Assembly (NCBI GenBank): GCA_036971475.1
Contig: JBAIZL010000010.1
Coordinates: forward strand, 9,781,526 to 9,845,525
From: Prosapia bicincta
Lineage: Eukaryota > Arthropoda > Insecta > Hemiptera > Cercopidae
Length of the DNA: 64,000 nt
Direction: 5' to 3'
Positions 9,986-24,820 of the stretch are shown here, piece after piece; position 1 is the stretch's first letter; each line of letters opens with the position of its first letter. The notes beneath the pieces were generated by a model. That model was not told where the DNA came from. It saw nothing but the letters and a program-made list of their open reading frames with translations, and searched no databases. The position numbers and the translations under genes are program-made.

Positions 9986-12900
9986 GTTTTATGCTCACCT
10001 TCTTGTGGAATGTTTAATTCTTTATCATTAAAGTCCTCTGTATACCAAAATATGAGTGATAAGCTTGTGCATTCTTCTAATTACTGACTCCGTACAACTA
10101 TGTAATACTTAGCAATTATATAATGCAAAGTATAGTTTAAACCTTGCTTGTGTTTACCTTTACTTGGGTGTTTTATGCTCACCTTCTTGATTGGCCTCTT
10201 TAATTCTTTATCATTAAAGTCCTCTGTATATCAAAATATGAGTGATAAGCTTGTGCATTCTTCTATGACTCCGTACAACTATGTAATACTTAGCAATTAT
10301 ATAATGCAAAGTATAGTTTAAACCTTGCTTGTGTTTACCTTTACTTGGGTGTTTTATGCTCACCTTCTTGATTGGCCTCTTTAATTCTTTATCATTAAAG
10401 TCCTCTGTATACCAAAATATGAGTGATAAGCTTTTGTATTCTTCTAATTAGTGACTCCGTACAACTATGTAATATTTAGCAATTATATAATGCAAAGTAT
10501 AGTTTAAACCTTGCTTGTGTTTACCTTTACTTGGGTGTTTTATGCTCACCTTCTTGATTGGCCTCTTTAATTCTTTATCATTAAAGTCCTCTGTATACCA
10601 AAATATGAGTGATAAGCTTTTGTATTCTTCTAATTAGTGACTCCGTACAACTATGTAATATTTAGCAATTATATAATGCAAAGTATAGTTTAAACCTTGC
10701 TTGTGTTTACCTTTACTTAGGTGTTTTATGCTCACCTTCTTGATTGGCCTCTTTAATTCTTTATCATTAAAGTCCTCTGTATACCAAAATATGAGTGATA
10801 AGCTTTTGTATTCTTCTAATTAGTGACTCCGTACAACTATGTAATACTTAGCAATTATATAATGCAAAGTATAGTTTAAACCTTGCTTGTGTTTACCTTT
10901 ACTTGGGTGTTTTATGCTCACCTTCTTGATTGGCCTCTTTAATTCTTTATCATTAAAGTCCTCTGTATATCAAAATATGAGTGATAAGCTTGTGCATTCT
11001 TCTATGACTCCGTACAACTATGTAATACTTAGCAATTATATAATGCAAAGTATAGTTTAAACCTTGCTTGTGTTTACCTTTACTTAGGTGTTTTATGCTC
11101 ACCTTCTTGATTGGCCTCTTTAATTCTTTATCATTAAAGTCCTCTGTATACCAAAATATGAGTGATAAGCTTGTGCATTCTTCTATGACTCCGTACAACT
11201 ATGTAATACTTAGCAATTATATAATGCAAAGTATAGTTTAAACCTTGCTTGTGTTTACCTTTACTTGGGTGTTTTATGCTCACCTTCTTGATTGGCCTCT
11301 TTAATTCTTTATCATTAAAGTCCTCTGTATATCAAAATATGAGTGATAAGCTTGTGCATTCTTCTATGACTCCGTACAACTATGTAATACTTAGCAATTA
11401 TATAATGCAAAGTATAGTTTAAACCTTGCTTGTGTTTACCTTTACTTGGGTGTTTTATGCTCACCTTCTTGATTGGCCTCTTTAATTCTTTATCATTAAA
11501 GTCCTCTGTATATCAAAATATGAGTGATAAGCTTGTGCATTCTTCTATGACTCCGTACAACTATGTAATACTTAGCAATTATATAATGCAAAGTATAGTT
11601 TAAACCTTGCTTGTGTTTACCTTTACTTGGGTGTTTTATGCTCACCTTCTTGATTGGCCTCTTTAATTCTTTATCATTAAAGTCCTCTGTATACCAAAAT
11701 ATGAGTGATAAGCTTTTGTATTCTTCTAATTAGTGACTCCGTACAACTATGTAATATTTAGCAATTATATAATGCAAAGTATAGTTTAAACCTTGCTTGT
11801 GTTTACCTTTACTTGGGTGTTTTATGCTCACCTTCTTGATTGGCCTCTTTAATTCTTTATCATTAAAGTCCTCTGTATACCAAAATATGAGTGATAAGCT
11901 TTTGTATTCTTCTAATTAGTGACTCCGTACAACTATGTAATATTTAGCAATTATATAATGCAAAGTATAGTTTAAACCTTGCTTGTGTTTACCTTTACTT
12001 GGGTGTTTTATGCTCACCTTCTTGATTGGCCTCTTTAATTCTTTATCATTAAAGTCCTCTGTATACCAAAATATGAGTGATAAGCTTTTGTATTCTTCTA
12101 ATTAGTGACTCCGTACAACTATGTAATATTTAGCAATTATATAATGCAAAGTATAGTTTAAACCTTGCTTGTGTTTACCTTTACTTGGGTGTTTTATGCT
12201 CACCTTCTTGATTGGCCTCTTTAATTCTTTATCATTAATGTCCTCTGTATACCAAAATATGAGTGATAAGCTTTTGTATTCTTCTAATTAGTGACTCCGT
12301 ACAACTATGTAATATTTAGCAATTATATAATGCAAAGTATAGTTTAAACCTTGCTTGTGTTTACCTTTACTTGGGTGTTTTATGCTCACCTTCTTGATTG
12401 GCCTCTTTAATTCTTTATCATTAAAGTCCTCTGTATACCAAAATATGAGTGATAAGCTTTTGTATTCTTCTAATTAGTGACTCCGTACAACTATGTAATA
12501 CTTAGCAATTATATAATGCAAAGTATAGTTTAAACCTTGCTTGTGTTTACCTTTACTTGGGTGTTTTATGCTCACCTTCTTGATTGGCCTCTTTAATTCT
12601 TTATCATTAAAGTCCTCTGTATATCAAAATATGAGTGATAAGCTTGTGCATTCTTCTATGACTCCGTACAACTATGTCATACTTAGCAATTATATAATGC
12701 AAAGTATAGTTTAAACCTTGCTTGTGTTTACCTTTACTTAGGTGTTTTATGCTCACCTTCTTGATTGGCCTCTTTAATTCTTTATCATTAAAGTCCTCTG
12801 TATACCAAAATATGAGTGATAAGCTTGTGCATTCTTCTATGACTCCGTACAACTATGTAATACTTAGCAATTATATAATGCAAAGTATAGTTTAAACCTT

Positions 12901-15900
12901 GCTTGTGTTTACCTTTACTTGGGTGTTTTATGCTCACCTTCTTGATTGGCCTCTTTAATTCTTTATCATTAAAGTCCTCTGTATATCAAAATATGAGTGA
13001 TAAGCTTGTGCATTCTTCTATGACTCCGTACAACTATGTAATACTTAGCAATTATATAATGCAAAGTATAGTTTAAACCTTGCTTGTGTTTACCTTTACT
13101 TGGGTGTTTTATGCTCACCTTCTTGATTGGCCTCTTTAATTCTTTATCATTAAAGTCCTCTGTATACCAAAATATGAGTGATAAGCTTTTGTATTCTTCT
13201 AATTAGTGACTCCGTACAACTATGTAATATTTAGCAATTATATAATGCAAAGTATAGTTTAAACCTTGCTTGTGTTTACCTTTACTTGGGTGTTTTATGC
13301 TCACCTTCTTGATTGGCCTCTTTAATTCTTTATCATTAAAGTCCTCTGTATACCAAAATATGAGTGATAAGCTTTTGTATTCTTCTAATTAGTGACTCCG
13401 TACAACTATGTAATATTTAGCAATTATATAATGCAAAGTATAGTTTAAACCTTGCTTGTGTTTACCTTTACTTGGGTGTTTTATGCTCACCTTCTTGATT
13501 GGCCTCTTTAATTCTTTATCATTAAAGTCCTCTGTATACCAAAATATGAGTGATAAGCTTTTGTATTCTTCTAATTAGTGACTCCGTACAACTATGTAAT
13601 ACTTAGCAATTATATAATGCAAAGTATAGTTTAAACCTTGCTTGTGTTTACCTTTACTTGGGTGTTTTATGCTCACCTTCTTGATTGGCCTCTTTAATTC
13701 TTTATCATTAAAGTCCTCTGTATATCAAAATATGAGTGATAAGCTTGTGCATTCTTCTATGACTCCGTACAACTATGTAATACTTAGCAATTATATAATG
13801 CAAAGTATAGTTTAAACCTTGCTTGTGTTTACCTTTACTTGGGTGTTTTATGCTCACCTTCTTGATTGGCCTCTTTAATTCTTTATCATTAAAGTCCTCT
13901 GTATATCAAAATATGAGTGATAAGCTTGTGCATTCTTCTATGACTCCGTACAACTATGTAATACTTAGCAATTATATAATGCAAAGTATAGTTTAAACCT
14001 TGCTTGTGTTTACCTTTACTTGGGTGTTTTATGCTCACCTTCTTGATTGGCCTCTTTAATTCTTTATCATTAAAGTCCTCTGTATACCAAAATATGAGTG
14101 ATAAGCTTTTGTATTCTTCTAATTAGTGACTCCGTACAACTATGTAATATTTAGCAATTATATAATGCAAAGTATAGTTTAAACCTTGCTTGTGTTTACC
14201 TTTACTTGGGTGTTTTATGCTCACCTTCTTGATTGGCCTCTTTAATTCTTTATCATTAAAGTCCTCTGTATACCAAAATATGAGTGATAAGCTTGTGCAT
14301 TCATCTAATTACTGACTCCGTACAACTATGTAATACTTAGCAATTATATAATGCAAAGTATAGTTTAAACCTTGCTTGTGTTTACCTTTACTTGGGTGTT
14401 TTATGCTCACCTTCTTGATTGGCCTCTTTAATTCTTTATCATTAAAGTCCTCTGTATATCAAAATATGAGTGATAAGCTTGTGCATTCTTCTATGACTCC
14501 GTACAACTATGTAATACTTAGCAATTATATAATGCAAAGTATAGTTTAAACCTTGCTTGTGTTTACCTTTACTTGGGTGTTTTATGCTCACCTTCTTGAT
14601 TGGCCTCTTTAATTCTTTATCATTAAAGTCCTCTGTATACCAAAATATGAGTGATAAGCTTTTGTATTCTTCTAATTAGTGACTCCGTACAACTATGTAA
14701 TATTTAGCAATTATATAATGCAAAGTATAGTTTAAACCTTGCTTGTGTTTACCTTTACTTGGGTGTTTTATGCTCACCTTCTTGATTGGCCTCTTTAATT
14801 CTTTATCATTAAAGTCCTCTGTATACCAAAATATGAGTGATAAGCTTTTGTATTCTTCTAATTAGTGACTCCGTACAACTATGTAATATTTAGCAATTAT
14901 ATAATGCAAAGTATAGTTTAAACCTTGCTTGTGTTTACCTTTACTTGGGTGTTTTATGCTCACCTTCTTGATTGGCCTCTTTAATTCTTTATCATTAAAG
15001 TCCTCTGTATATCAAAATATGAGTGATAAGCTTGTGCATTCTTCTATGACTCCGTACAACTATGTAATACTTAGCAATTATATAATGCAAAGTATAGTTT
15101 AAACCTTGCTTGTGTTTACCTTTACTTGGGTGTTTTATGCTCACCTTCTTGATTGGCCTCTTTAATTCTTTATCATTAAAGTCCTCTGTATACCAAAATA
15201 TGAGTGATAAGCTTTTGTATTCTTCTAATTAGTGACTCCGTACAACTATGTAATATTTAGCAATTATATAATGCAAAGTATAGTTTAAACCTTGCTTGTG
15301 TTTACCTTTACTTGGGTGTTTTATGCTCACCTTCTTGATTGGCCTCTTTAATTCTTTATCATTAAAGTCCTCTGTATACCAAAATATGAGTGATAAGCTT
15401 TTGTATTCTTCTAATTAGTGACTCCGTACAACTATGTAATATTTAGCAATTATATAATGCAAAGTATAGTTTAAACCTTGCTTGTGTTTACCTTTACTTA
15501 GGTGTTTTATGCTCACCTTCTTGATTGGCCTCTTTAATTCTTTATCATTAAAGTCCTCTGTATACCAAAATATGAGTGATAAGCTTTTGTATTCTTCTAA
15601 TTAGTGACTCCGTACAACTATGTAATACTTAGCAATTATATAATGCAATGTATAGTTTAAACCTTGCTTGTGTTTACCTTTACTTGGGTGTTTTATGCTC
15701 ACCTTCTTGATTGGCCTCTTTAATTCTTTATCATTAAAGTCCTCTGTATATCAAAATATGAGTGATAAGCTTGTGCATTCTTCTATGACTCCGTACAACT
15801 ATGTAATACTTAGCAATTATATAATGCAAAGTATAGTTTAAACCTTGCTTGTGTTTACCTTTACTTAGGTGTTTTATGCTCACCTTCTTGATTGGCCTCT

Positions 15901-18900
15901 TTAATTCTTTATCATTAAAGTCCTCTGTATACCAAAATATGAGTGATAAGCTTGTGCATTCTTCTATGACTCCGTACAACTATGTAATACTTAGCAATTA
16001 TATAATGCAAAGTATAGTTTAAACCTTGCTTGTGTTTACCTTTACTTGGGTGTTTTATGCTCACCTTCTTGATTGGCCTCTTTAATTCTTTATCATTAAA
16101 GTCCTCTGTATATCAAAATATGAGTGATAAGCTTGTGCATTCTTCTATGACTCCGTACAACTATGTAATACTTAGCAATTATATAATGCAAAGTATAGTT
16201 TAAACCTTGCTTGTGTTTACCTTTACTTGGGTGTTTTATGCTCACCTTCTTGATTGGCCTCTTTAATTCTTTATCATTAAAGTCCTCTGTATATCAAAAT
16301 ATGAGTGATAAGCTTGTGCATTCTTCTATGACTCCGTACAACTATGTAATACTTAGCAATTATATAATGCAAAGTATAGTTTAAACCTTGCTTGTGTTTA
16401 CCTTTACTTGGGTGTTTTATGCTCACCTTCTTGATTGGCCTCTTTAATTCTTTATCATTAAAGTCCTCTGTATACCAAAATATGAGTGATAAGCTTTTGT
16501 ATTCTTCTAATTAGTGACTCCGTACAACTATGTAATATTTAGCAATTATATAATGCAAAGTATAGTTTAAACCTTGCTTGTGTTTACCTTTACTTGGGTG
16601 TTTTATGCTCACCTTCTTGATTGGCCTCTTTAATTCTTTATCATTAAAGTCCTCTGTATACCAAAATATGAGTGATAAGCTTTTGTATTCTTCTAATTAG
16701 TGACTCCGTACAACTATGTAATATTTAGCAATTATATAATGCAAAGTATAGTTTAAACCTTGCTTGTGTTTACCTTTACTTGGGTGTTTTATGCTCACCT
16801 TCTTGATTGGCCTCTTTAATTCTTTATCATTAAAGTCCTCTGTATACCAAAATATGAGTGATAAGCTTTTGTATTCTTCTAATTAGTGACTCCGTACAAC
16901 TATGTAATATTTAGCAATTATATAATGCAAAGTATAGTTTAAACCTTGCTTGTGTTTACCTTTACTTGGGTGTTTTATGCTCACCTTCTTGATTGGCCTC
17001 TTTAATTCTTTATCATTAATGTCCTCTGTATACCAAAATATGAGTGATAAGCTTTTGTATTCTTCTAATTAGTGACTCCGTACAACTATGTAATATTTAG
17101 CAATTATATAATGCAAAGTATAGTTTAAACCTTGCTTGTGTTTACCTTTACTTGGGTGTTTTATGCTCACCTTCTTGATTGGCCTCTTTAATTCTTTATC
17201 ATTAAAGTCCTCTGTATACCAAAATATGAGTGATAAGCTTTTGTATTCTTCTAATTAGTGACTCCGTACAACTATGTAATACTTAGCAATTATATAATGC
17301 AAAGTATAGTTTAAACCTTGCTTGTGTTTACCTTTACTTGGGTGTTTTATGCTCACCTTCTTGATTGGCCTCTTTAATTCTTTATCATTAAAGTCCTCTG
17401 TATATCAAAATATGAGTGATAAGCTTGTGCATTCTTCTATGACTCCGTACAACTATGTAATACTTAGCAATTATATAATGCAAAGTATAGTTTAAACCTT
17501 GCTTGTGTTTACCTTTACTTAGGTGTTTTATGCTCACCTTCTTGATTGGCCTCTTTAATTCTTTATCATTAAAGTCCTCTGTATACCAAAATATGAGTGA
17601 TAAGCTTGTGCATTCTTCTATGACTCCGTACAACTATGTAATACTTAGCAATTATATAATGCAAAGTATAGTTTAAACCTTGCTTGTGTTTACCTTTACT
17701 TGGGTGTTTTATGCTCACCTTCTTGATTGGCCTCTTTAATTCTTTATCATTAAAGTCCTCTGTATATCAAAATATGAGTGATAAGCTTGTGCATTCTTCT
17801 ATGACTCCGTACAACTATGTAATACTTAGCAATTATATAATGCAAAGTATAGTTTAAACCTTGCTTGTGTTTACCTTTACTTGGGTGTTTTATGCTCACC
17901 TTCTTGATTGGCCTCTTTAATTCTTTATCATTAAAGTCCTCTGTATACCAAAATATGAGTGATAAGCTTTTGTATTCTTCTAATTAGTGACTCCGTACAA
18001 CTATGTAATATTTAGCAATTATATAATGCAAAGTATAGTTTAAACCTTGCTTGTGTTTACCTTTACTTGGGTGTTTTATGCTCACCTTCTTGATTGGCCT
18101 CTTTAATTCTTTATCATTAAAGTCCTCTGTATACCAAAATATGAGTGATAAGCTTTTGTATTCTTCTAATTAGTGACTCCGTACAACTATGTAATATTTA
18201 GCAATTATATAATGCAAAGTATAGTTTAAACCTTGCTTGTGTTTACCTTTACTTGGGTGTTTTATGCTCACCTTCTTGATTGGCCTCTTTAATTCTTTAT
18301 CATTAAAGTCCTCTGTATACCAAAATATGAGTGATAAGCTTTTGTATTCTTCTAATTAGTGACTCCGTACAACTATGTAATACTTAGCAATTATATAATG
18401 CAAAGTATAGTTTAAACCTTGCTTGTGTTTACCTTTACTTGGGTGTTTTATGCTCACCTTCTTGATTGGCCTCTTTAATTCTTTATCATTAAAGTCCTCT
18501 GTATATCAAAATATGAGTGATAAGCTTGTGCATTCTTCTATGACTCCGTACAACTATGTAATACTTAGCAATTATATAATGCAAAGTATAGTTTAAACCT
18601 TGCTTGTGTTTACCTTTACTTGGGTGTTTTATGCTCACCTTCTTGATTGGCCTCTTTAATTCTTTATCATTAAAGTCCTCTGTATATCAAAATATGAGTG
18701 ATAAGCTTGTGCATTCTTCTATGACTCCGTACAACTATGTAATACTTAGCAATTATATAATGCAAAGTATAGTTTAAACCTTGCTTGTGTTTACCTTTAC
18801 TTGGGTGTTTTATGCTCACCTTCTTGATTGGCCTCTTTAATTCTTTATCATTAAAGTCCTCTGTATACCAAAATATGAGTGATAAGCTTTTGTATTCTTC

Positions 18901-21900
18901 TAATTAGTGACTCCGTACAACTATGTAATATTTAGCAATTATATAATGCAAAGTATAGTTTAAACCTTGCTTGTGTTTACCTTTACTTGGGTGTTTTATG
19001 CTCACCTTCTTGATTGGCCTCTTTAATTCTTTATCATTAAAGTCCTCTGTATACCAAAATATGAGTGATAAGCTTGTGCATTCATCTAATTACTGACTCC
19101 GTACAACTATGTAATACTTAGCAATTATATAATGCAAAGTATAGTTTAAACCTTGCTTGTGTTTACCTTTACTTGGGTGTTTTATGCTCACCTTCTTGAT
19201 TGGCCTCTTTAATTCTTTATCATTAAAGTCCTCTGTATATCAAAATATGAGTGATAAGCTTGTGCATTCTTCTATGACTCCGTACAACTATGTAATACTT
19301 AGCAATTATATAATGCAAAGTATAGTTTAAACCTTGCTTGTGTTTACCTTTACTTGGGTGTTTTATGCTCACCTTCTTGATTGGCCTCTTTAATTCTTTA
19401 TCATTAAAGTCCTCTGTATACCAAAATATGAGTGATAAGCTTTTGTATTCTTCTAATTAGTGACTCCGTACAACTATGTAATATTTAGCAATTATATAAT
19501 GCAAAGTATAGTTTAAACCTTGCTTGTGTTTACCTTTACTTGGGTGTTTTATGCTCACCTTCTTGATTGGCCTCTTTAATTCTTTATCATTAAAGTCCTC
19601 TGTATACCAAAATATGAGTGATAAGCTTTTGTATTCTTCTAATTAGTGACTCCGTACAACTATGTAATATTTAGCAATTATATAATGCAAAGTATAGTTT
19701 AAACCTTGCTTGTGTTTACCTTTACTTGGGTGTTTTATGCTCACCTTCTTGATTGGCCTCTTTAATTCTTTATCATTAAAGTCCTCTGTATATCAAAATA
19801 TGAGTGATAAGCTTGTGCATTCTTCTATGACTCCGTACAACTATGTAATACTTAGCAATTATATAATGCAAAGTATAGTTTAAACCTTGCTTGTGTTTAC
19901 CTTTACTTAGGTGTTTTATGCTCACCTTCTTGATTGGCCTCTTTAATTCTTTATCATTAAAGTCCTCTGTATACCAAAATATGAGTGATAAGCTTGTGCA
20001 TTCTTCTATGACTCCGTACAACTATGTAATACTTAGCAATTATATAATGCAAAGTATAGTTTAAACCTTGCTTGTGTTTACCTTTACTTGGGTGTTTTAT
20101 GCTCACCTTCTTGATTGGCCTCTTTAATTCTTTATCATTAAAGTCCTCTGTATACCAAAATATGAGTGATAAGCTTTTGTATTCTTCTAATTAGTGACTC
20201 CGTACAACTATGTAATACTTAGCAATTATATAATGCAAAGTATAGTTTAAACCTTGCTTGTGTTTACCTTTACTTGGGTGTTTTATGCTCACCTTCTTGA
20301 TTGGCCTCTTTAATTCTTTATCATTAAAGTCCTCTGTATATCAAAATATGAGTGATAAGCTTGTGCATTCTTCTATGACTCCGTACAACTATGTAATACT
20401 TAGCAATTATATAATGCAAAGTATAGTTTAAACCTTGCTTGTGTTTACCTTTACTTGGGTGTTTTATGCTCACCTTCTTGATTGGCCTCTTTAATTCTTT
20501 ATCATTAAAGTCCTCTGTATACCAAAATATGAGTGATAAGCTTTTGTATTCTTCTAATTAGTGACTCCGTACAACTATGTAATATTTAGCAATTATATAA
20601 TGCAAAGTATAGTTTAAACCTTGCTTGTGTTTACCTTTACTTGGGTGTTTTATGCTCACCTTCTTGATTGGCCTCTTTAATTCTTTATCATTAAAGTCCT
20701 CTGTATACCAAAATATGAGTGATAAGCTTTTGTATTCTTCTAATTAGTGACTCCGTACAACTATGTAATACTTAGCAATTATATAATGCAAAGTATAGTT
20801 TAAACCTTGCTTGTGTTTACCTTTACTTGGGTGTTTTATGCTCACCTTCTTGATTGGCCTCTTTAATTCTTTATCATTAAAGTCCTCTGTATATCAAAAT
20901 ATGAGTGATAAGCTTGTGCATTCTTCTATGACTCCGTACAACTATGTAATACTTAGCAATTATATAATGCAAAGTATAGTTTAAACCTTGCTTGTGTTTA
21001 CCTTTACTTGGGTGTTTTATGCTCACCTTCTTGATTGGCCTCTTTAATTCTTTATCATTAAAGTCCTCTGTATACCAAAATATGAGTGATAAGCTTGTGC
21101 ATTCATCTAATTACTGACTCCGTACAACTATGTAATACTTAGCAATTATATAATGCAAAGTATAGTTTAAACCTTGCTTGTGTTTACCTTTACTTGGGTG
21201 TTTTATGCTCACCTTCTTGATTGGCCTCTTTAATTCTTTATCATTAAAGTCCTCTGTATACCAAAATATGAGTGATAAGCTTTTGTATTCTTCTAATTAG
21301 TGACTCCGTACAACTATGTAATATTTAGCAATTATATAATGCAAAGTATAGTTTAAACCTTGCTTGTGTTTACCTTTACTTGGGTGTTTTATGCTCACCT
21401 TCTTGATTGGCCTCTTTAATTCTTTATCATTAAAGTCCTCTGTATACCAAAATATGAGTGATAAGCTTTTGTATTCTTCTAATTAGTGACTCCGTACAAC
21501 TATGTAATATTTAGCAATTATATAATGCAAAGTATAGTTTAAACCTTGCTTGTGTTTACCTTTACTTGGGTGTTTTATGCTCACCTTCTTGATTGGCCTC
21601 TTTAATTCTTTATCATTAAAGTCCTCTGTATACCAAAATATGAGTGATAAGCTTTTGTATTCTTCTAATTAGTGACTCCGTACAACTATGTAATATTTAG
21701 CAATTATATAATGCAAAGTATAGTTTAAACCTTGCTTGTGTTTACCTTTACTTGGGTGTTTTATGCTCACCTTCTTGATTGGCCTCTTTAATTCTTTATC
21801 ATTAAAGTCCTCTGTATACCAAAATATGAGTGATAAGCTTTTGTATTCTTCTAATTAGTGACTCCGTACAACTATGTAATACTTAGCAATTATATAATGC

Positions 21901-24115
21901 AAAGTATAGTTTAAACCTTGCTTGTGTTTACCTTTACTTGGGTGTTTTATGCTCACCTTCTTGATTGGCCTCTTTAATTCTTTATCATTAAAGTCCTCTG
22001 TATATCAAAATATGAGTGATAAGCTTGTGCATTCTTCTATGACTCCGTACAACTATGTAATACTTAGCAATTATATAATGCAAAGTATAGTTTAAACCTT
22101 GCTTGTGTTTACCTTTACTTAGGTGTTTTATGCTCACCTTCTTGATTGGCCTCTTTAATTCTTTATCATTAAAGTCCTCTGTATACCAAAATATGAGTGA
22201 TAAGCTTGTGCATTCTTCTATGACTCCGTACAACTATGTAATACTTAGCAATTATATAATGCAAAGTATAGTTTAAACCTTGCTTGTGTTTACCTTTACT
22301 TGGGTGTTTTATGCTCACCTTCTTGATTGGCCTCTTTAATTCTTTATCATTAAAGTCCTCTGTATACCAAAATATGAGTGATAAGCTTTTGTATTCTTCT
22401 AATTAGTGACTCCGTACAACTATGTAATACTTAGCAATTATATAATGCAAAGTATAGTTTAAACCTTGCTTGTGTTTACCTTTACTTGGGTGTTTTATGC
22501 TCACCTTCTTGATTGGCCTCTTTAATTCTTTATCATTAAAGTCCTCTGTATACCAAAATATGAGTGATAAGCTTTTGTATTCTTCTAATTAGTGACTCCG
22601 TACAACTATGTAATATTTAGCAATTATATAATGCAAAGTATAGTTTAAACCTTGCTTGTGTTTACCTTTACTTGGGTGTTTTATGCTCACCTTCTTGATT
22701 GGCCTCTTTAATTCTTTATCATTAAAGTCCTCTGTATACCAAAATATGAGTGATAAGCTTGTGCATTCATCTAATTACTGACTCCGTACAACTATGTAAT
22801 ACTTAGCAATTATATAATGCAAAGTATAGTTTAAACCTTGCTTGTGTTTACCTTTACTTGGGTGTTTTATGCTCACCTTCTTGATTGGCCTCTTTAATTC
22901 TTTATCATTAAAGTCCTCTGTATATCAAAATATGAGTGATAAGCTTGTGCATTCTTCTATGACTCCGTACAACTATGTAATACTTAGCAATTATATAATG
23001 CAAAGTATAGTTTAAACCTTGCTTGTGTTTACCTTTACTTGGGTGTTTTATGCTCACCTTCTTGATTGGCCTCTTTAATTCTTTATCATTAAAGTCCTCT
23101 GTATACCAAAATATGAGTGATAAGCTTTTGTATTCTTCTAATTAGTGACTCCGTACAACTATGTAATATTTAGCAATTATATAATGCAAAGTATAGTTTA
23201 AACCTTGCTTGTGTTTACCTTTACTTGGGTGTTTTATGCTCACCTTCTTGATTGGCCGCTTTAATTCTTTATCATTAAAGTCCTCTGTATACCAAAATAT
23301 GAGTGATAAGCTTGTGCATTCTTCTATGACTCCGTACAACTATGTAATACTTAGCAATTATATAATGCAAAGTATAGTTTAAACCTTGCTTGTGTTTACC
23401 TTTACTTGGGTGTTTTATGCTCACCTTCTTGATTGGCCTCTTTAATTCTTTATCATTAAAGTCCTCTGTATACCAAAATATGAGTGATAAGCTTGTGCAT
23501 TCTTCTAATTAGTGACTCCGTACAACTATGTAATACTTAGCAATTATATAATGCAAAGTATAGTTTAAACCTTGCTTGTGTTTACCTTTACTTGGGTGTT
23601 TTATGCTCACCTTCTTGATTGGCCTCTTTAATTCTTTATCATTAAAGTCCTCTGTATATCAAAATATGAGTGATAAGCTTGTGCATTCTTCTATGACTCC
23701 GTACAACTATGTAATACTTAGCAATTATATAATGCAAAGTATAGTTTAAACCTTACTTGTGTTTACCTTTACTTGGGTGTTTTATGCTCACCTTCTTGAT
23801 TGGCCTCTTTAATTCTTTATCATTAAAGTCCTCTGTATACCAAAATATGAGTGATAAGCTTTTGTATTCTTCTAATTAGTGACTCCGTACAACTATGTAA
23901 TACTTAGCAATTATATAATGCAAAGTATAGTTTAAACCTTGCTTGTGTTTACCTTTACTTGGGTGTTTTATGCTCACCTTCTTGATTGGCCTCTTTAATT
24001 CTTTATCATTAAAGTCCTCTGTATACCAAAATATGAGTGATAAGCTTTTGTATTCTTCTAATTAGTGACTCCGTACAACTATGTAATAATTAGCAATTAT
24101 ATAATGCAATGTATA
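9986..24115. repeat. 14-kb satellite of 181/186-bp units, about 77 copies
   Basis: A unit starting GTTTTATGCTCACCTTCTTG repeats with two length variants. The 186-bp form has TTCTAATTAGTGACTCC and the 181-bp form has TTCTATGACTCC. Spacing measured at the unit start is 181 or 186 throughout. Each unit contains a 7-bp hairpin, CTTTAAT-8-ATTAAAG. Diagnostic point changes recur 4781 bases apart (26 units), showing a higher-order repeat. The 65- to 81-codon frames that appear on the minus strand simply span adjacent units and are not genes. The array is intronic to SUCLA2. Confidence 0.98.
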
Positions 24116-24795
24116 TGTTTAGTCTGGAGAGAGACTAAGGTTAGAACAAAGCGAGGTGAGATACAAAGTATTGGCGGTAAGTTTACAAAAGGTTGAGCAA
24201 TCGTGATTAACAAAGCGAGGTGAGATACAAAGCATTGGCGGTAAGCTTACAGGAGGTTGTGCAATAGTGATTAACATTTAACAAAGAAAGTTTAAAACCA
24301 CACTAATTAAATCAAATCATTCAAATCAACAACGACACTGAATTTAACACGAATATAAACGACAAGTTATCATTAAAACCTTAACTAAGCACTTACCCGA
24401 GGTAAGGAGTGATGCAACTTTCTGAAGAGCGAGGTAGTGGAGCTTCCACAGTACTGTGGTCGTCGGATGCTGTAGAGGCGTCTTGACGGCGGTAAAGTCA
24501 CTAAAACTTGATTTAAAACATGAGTAAAATGTACAAGTTTAACATTACAAAGTCACTTACAATTTGCATACCACGTGTCGGCGCACTACAGAGTTTCACA
24601 AGCGGTGTAACCGAACTACAGTTTAACTGCGCGACGATTTATGGTTCAGATTGGCAGTCGACACTGACCCGAACTTTCACACACATTCCTAAAGGCTCGC
24701 GGTACATGTAAATTGACTACCAGGACAAAGCCAATACGGAAAAGGCGGTGCGGTTTAACTACGACTGACCTAGTCGCATGACGAAACAACTCTCT
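24116..24795. other. Unidentified GC-richer insertion in the satellite edge
   Basis: About 680 bases interrupt the satellite. To its left is unit sequence up to ATGCAATGTATA; to its right is a unit fragment GTTTACCTTTACTTGGGTG (24796-24820). Inside are two tandem copies of a 64-bp segment (24145-24208 and 24209-24272, starting AACAAAGCGAGGTGAG) and a segment with many CpG. A 63-codon open frame at 24520-24711 matches nothing I know. No terminal repeats are obvious. Confidence 0.5.
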
Positions 24796-24820
24796 GTTTA
24801 CCTTTACTTGGGTGTTTTAT

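Noticed and set aside
10953..22233. Repeated 81-codon minus-strand frames
   Set aside because: Each spans two neighbouring 181-bp satellite units and recurs only where two such units are adjacent. It is an array by-product.
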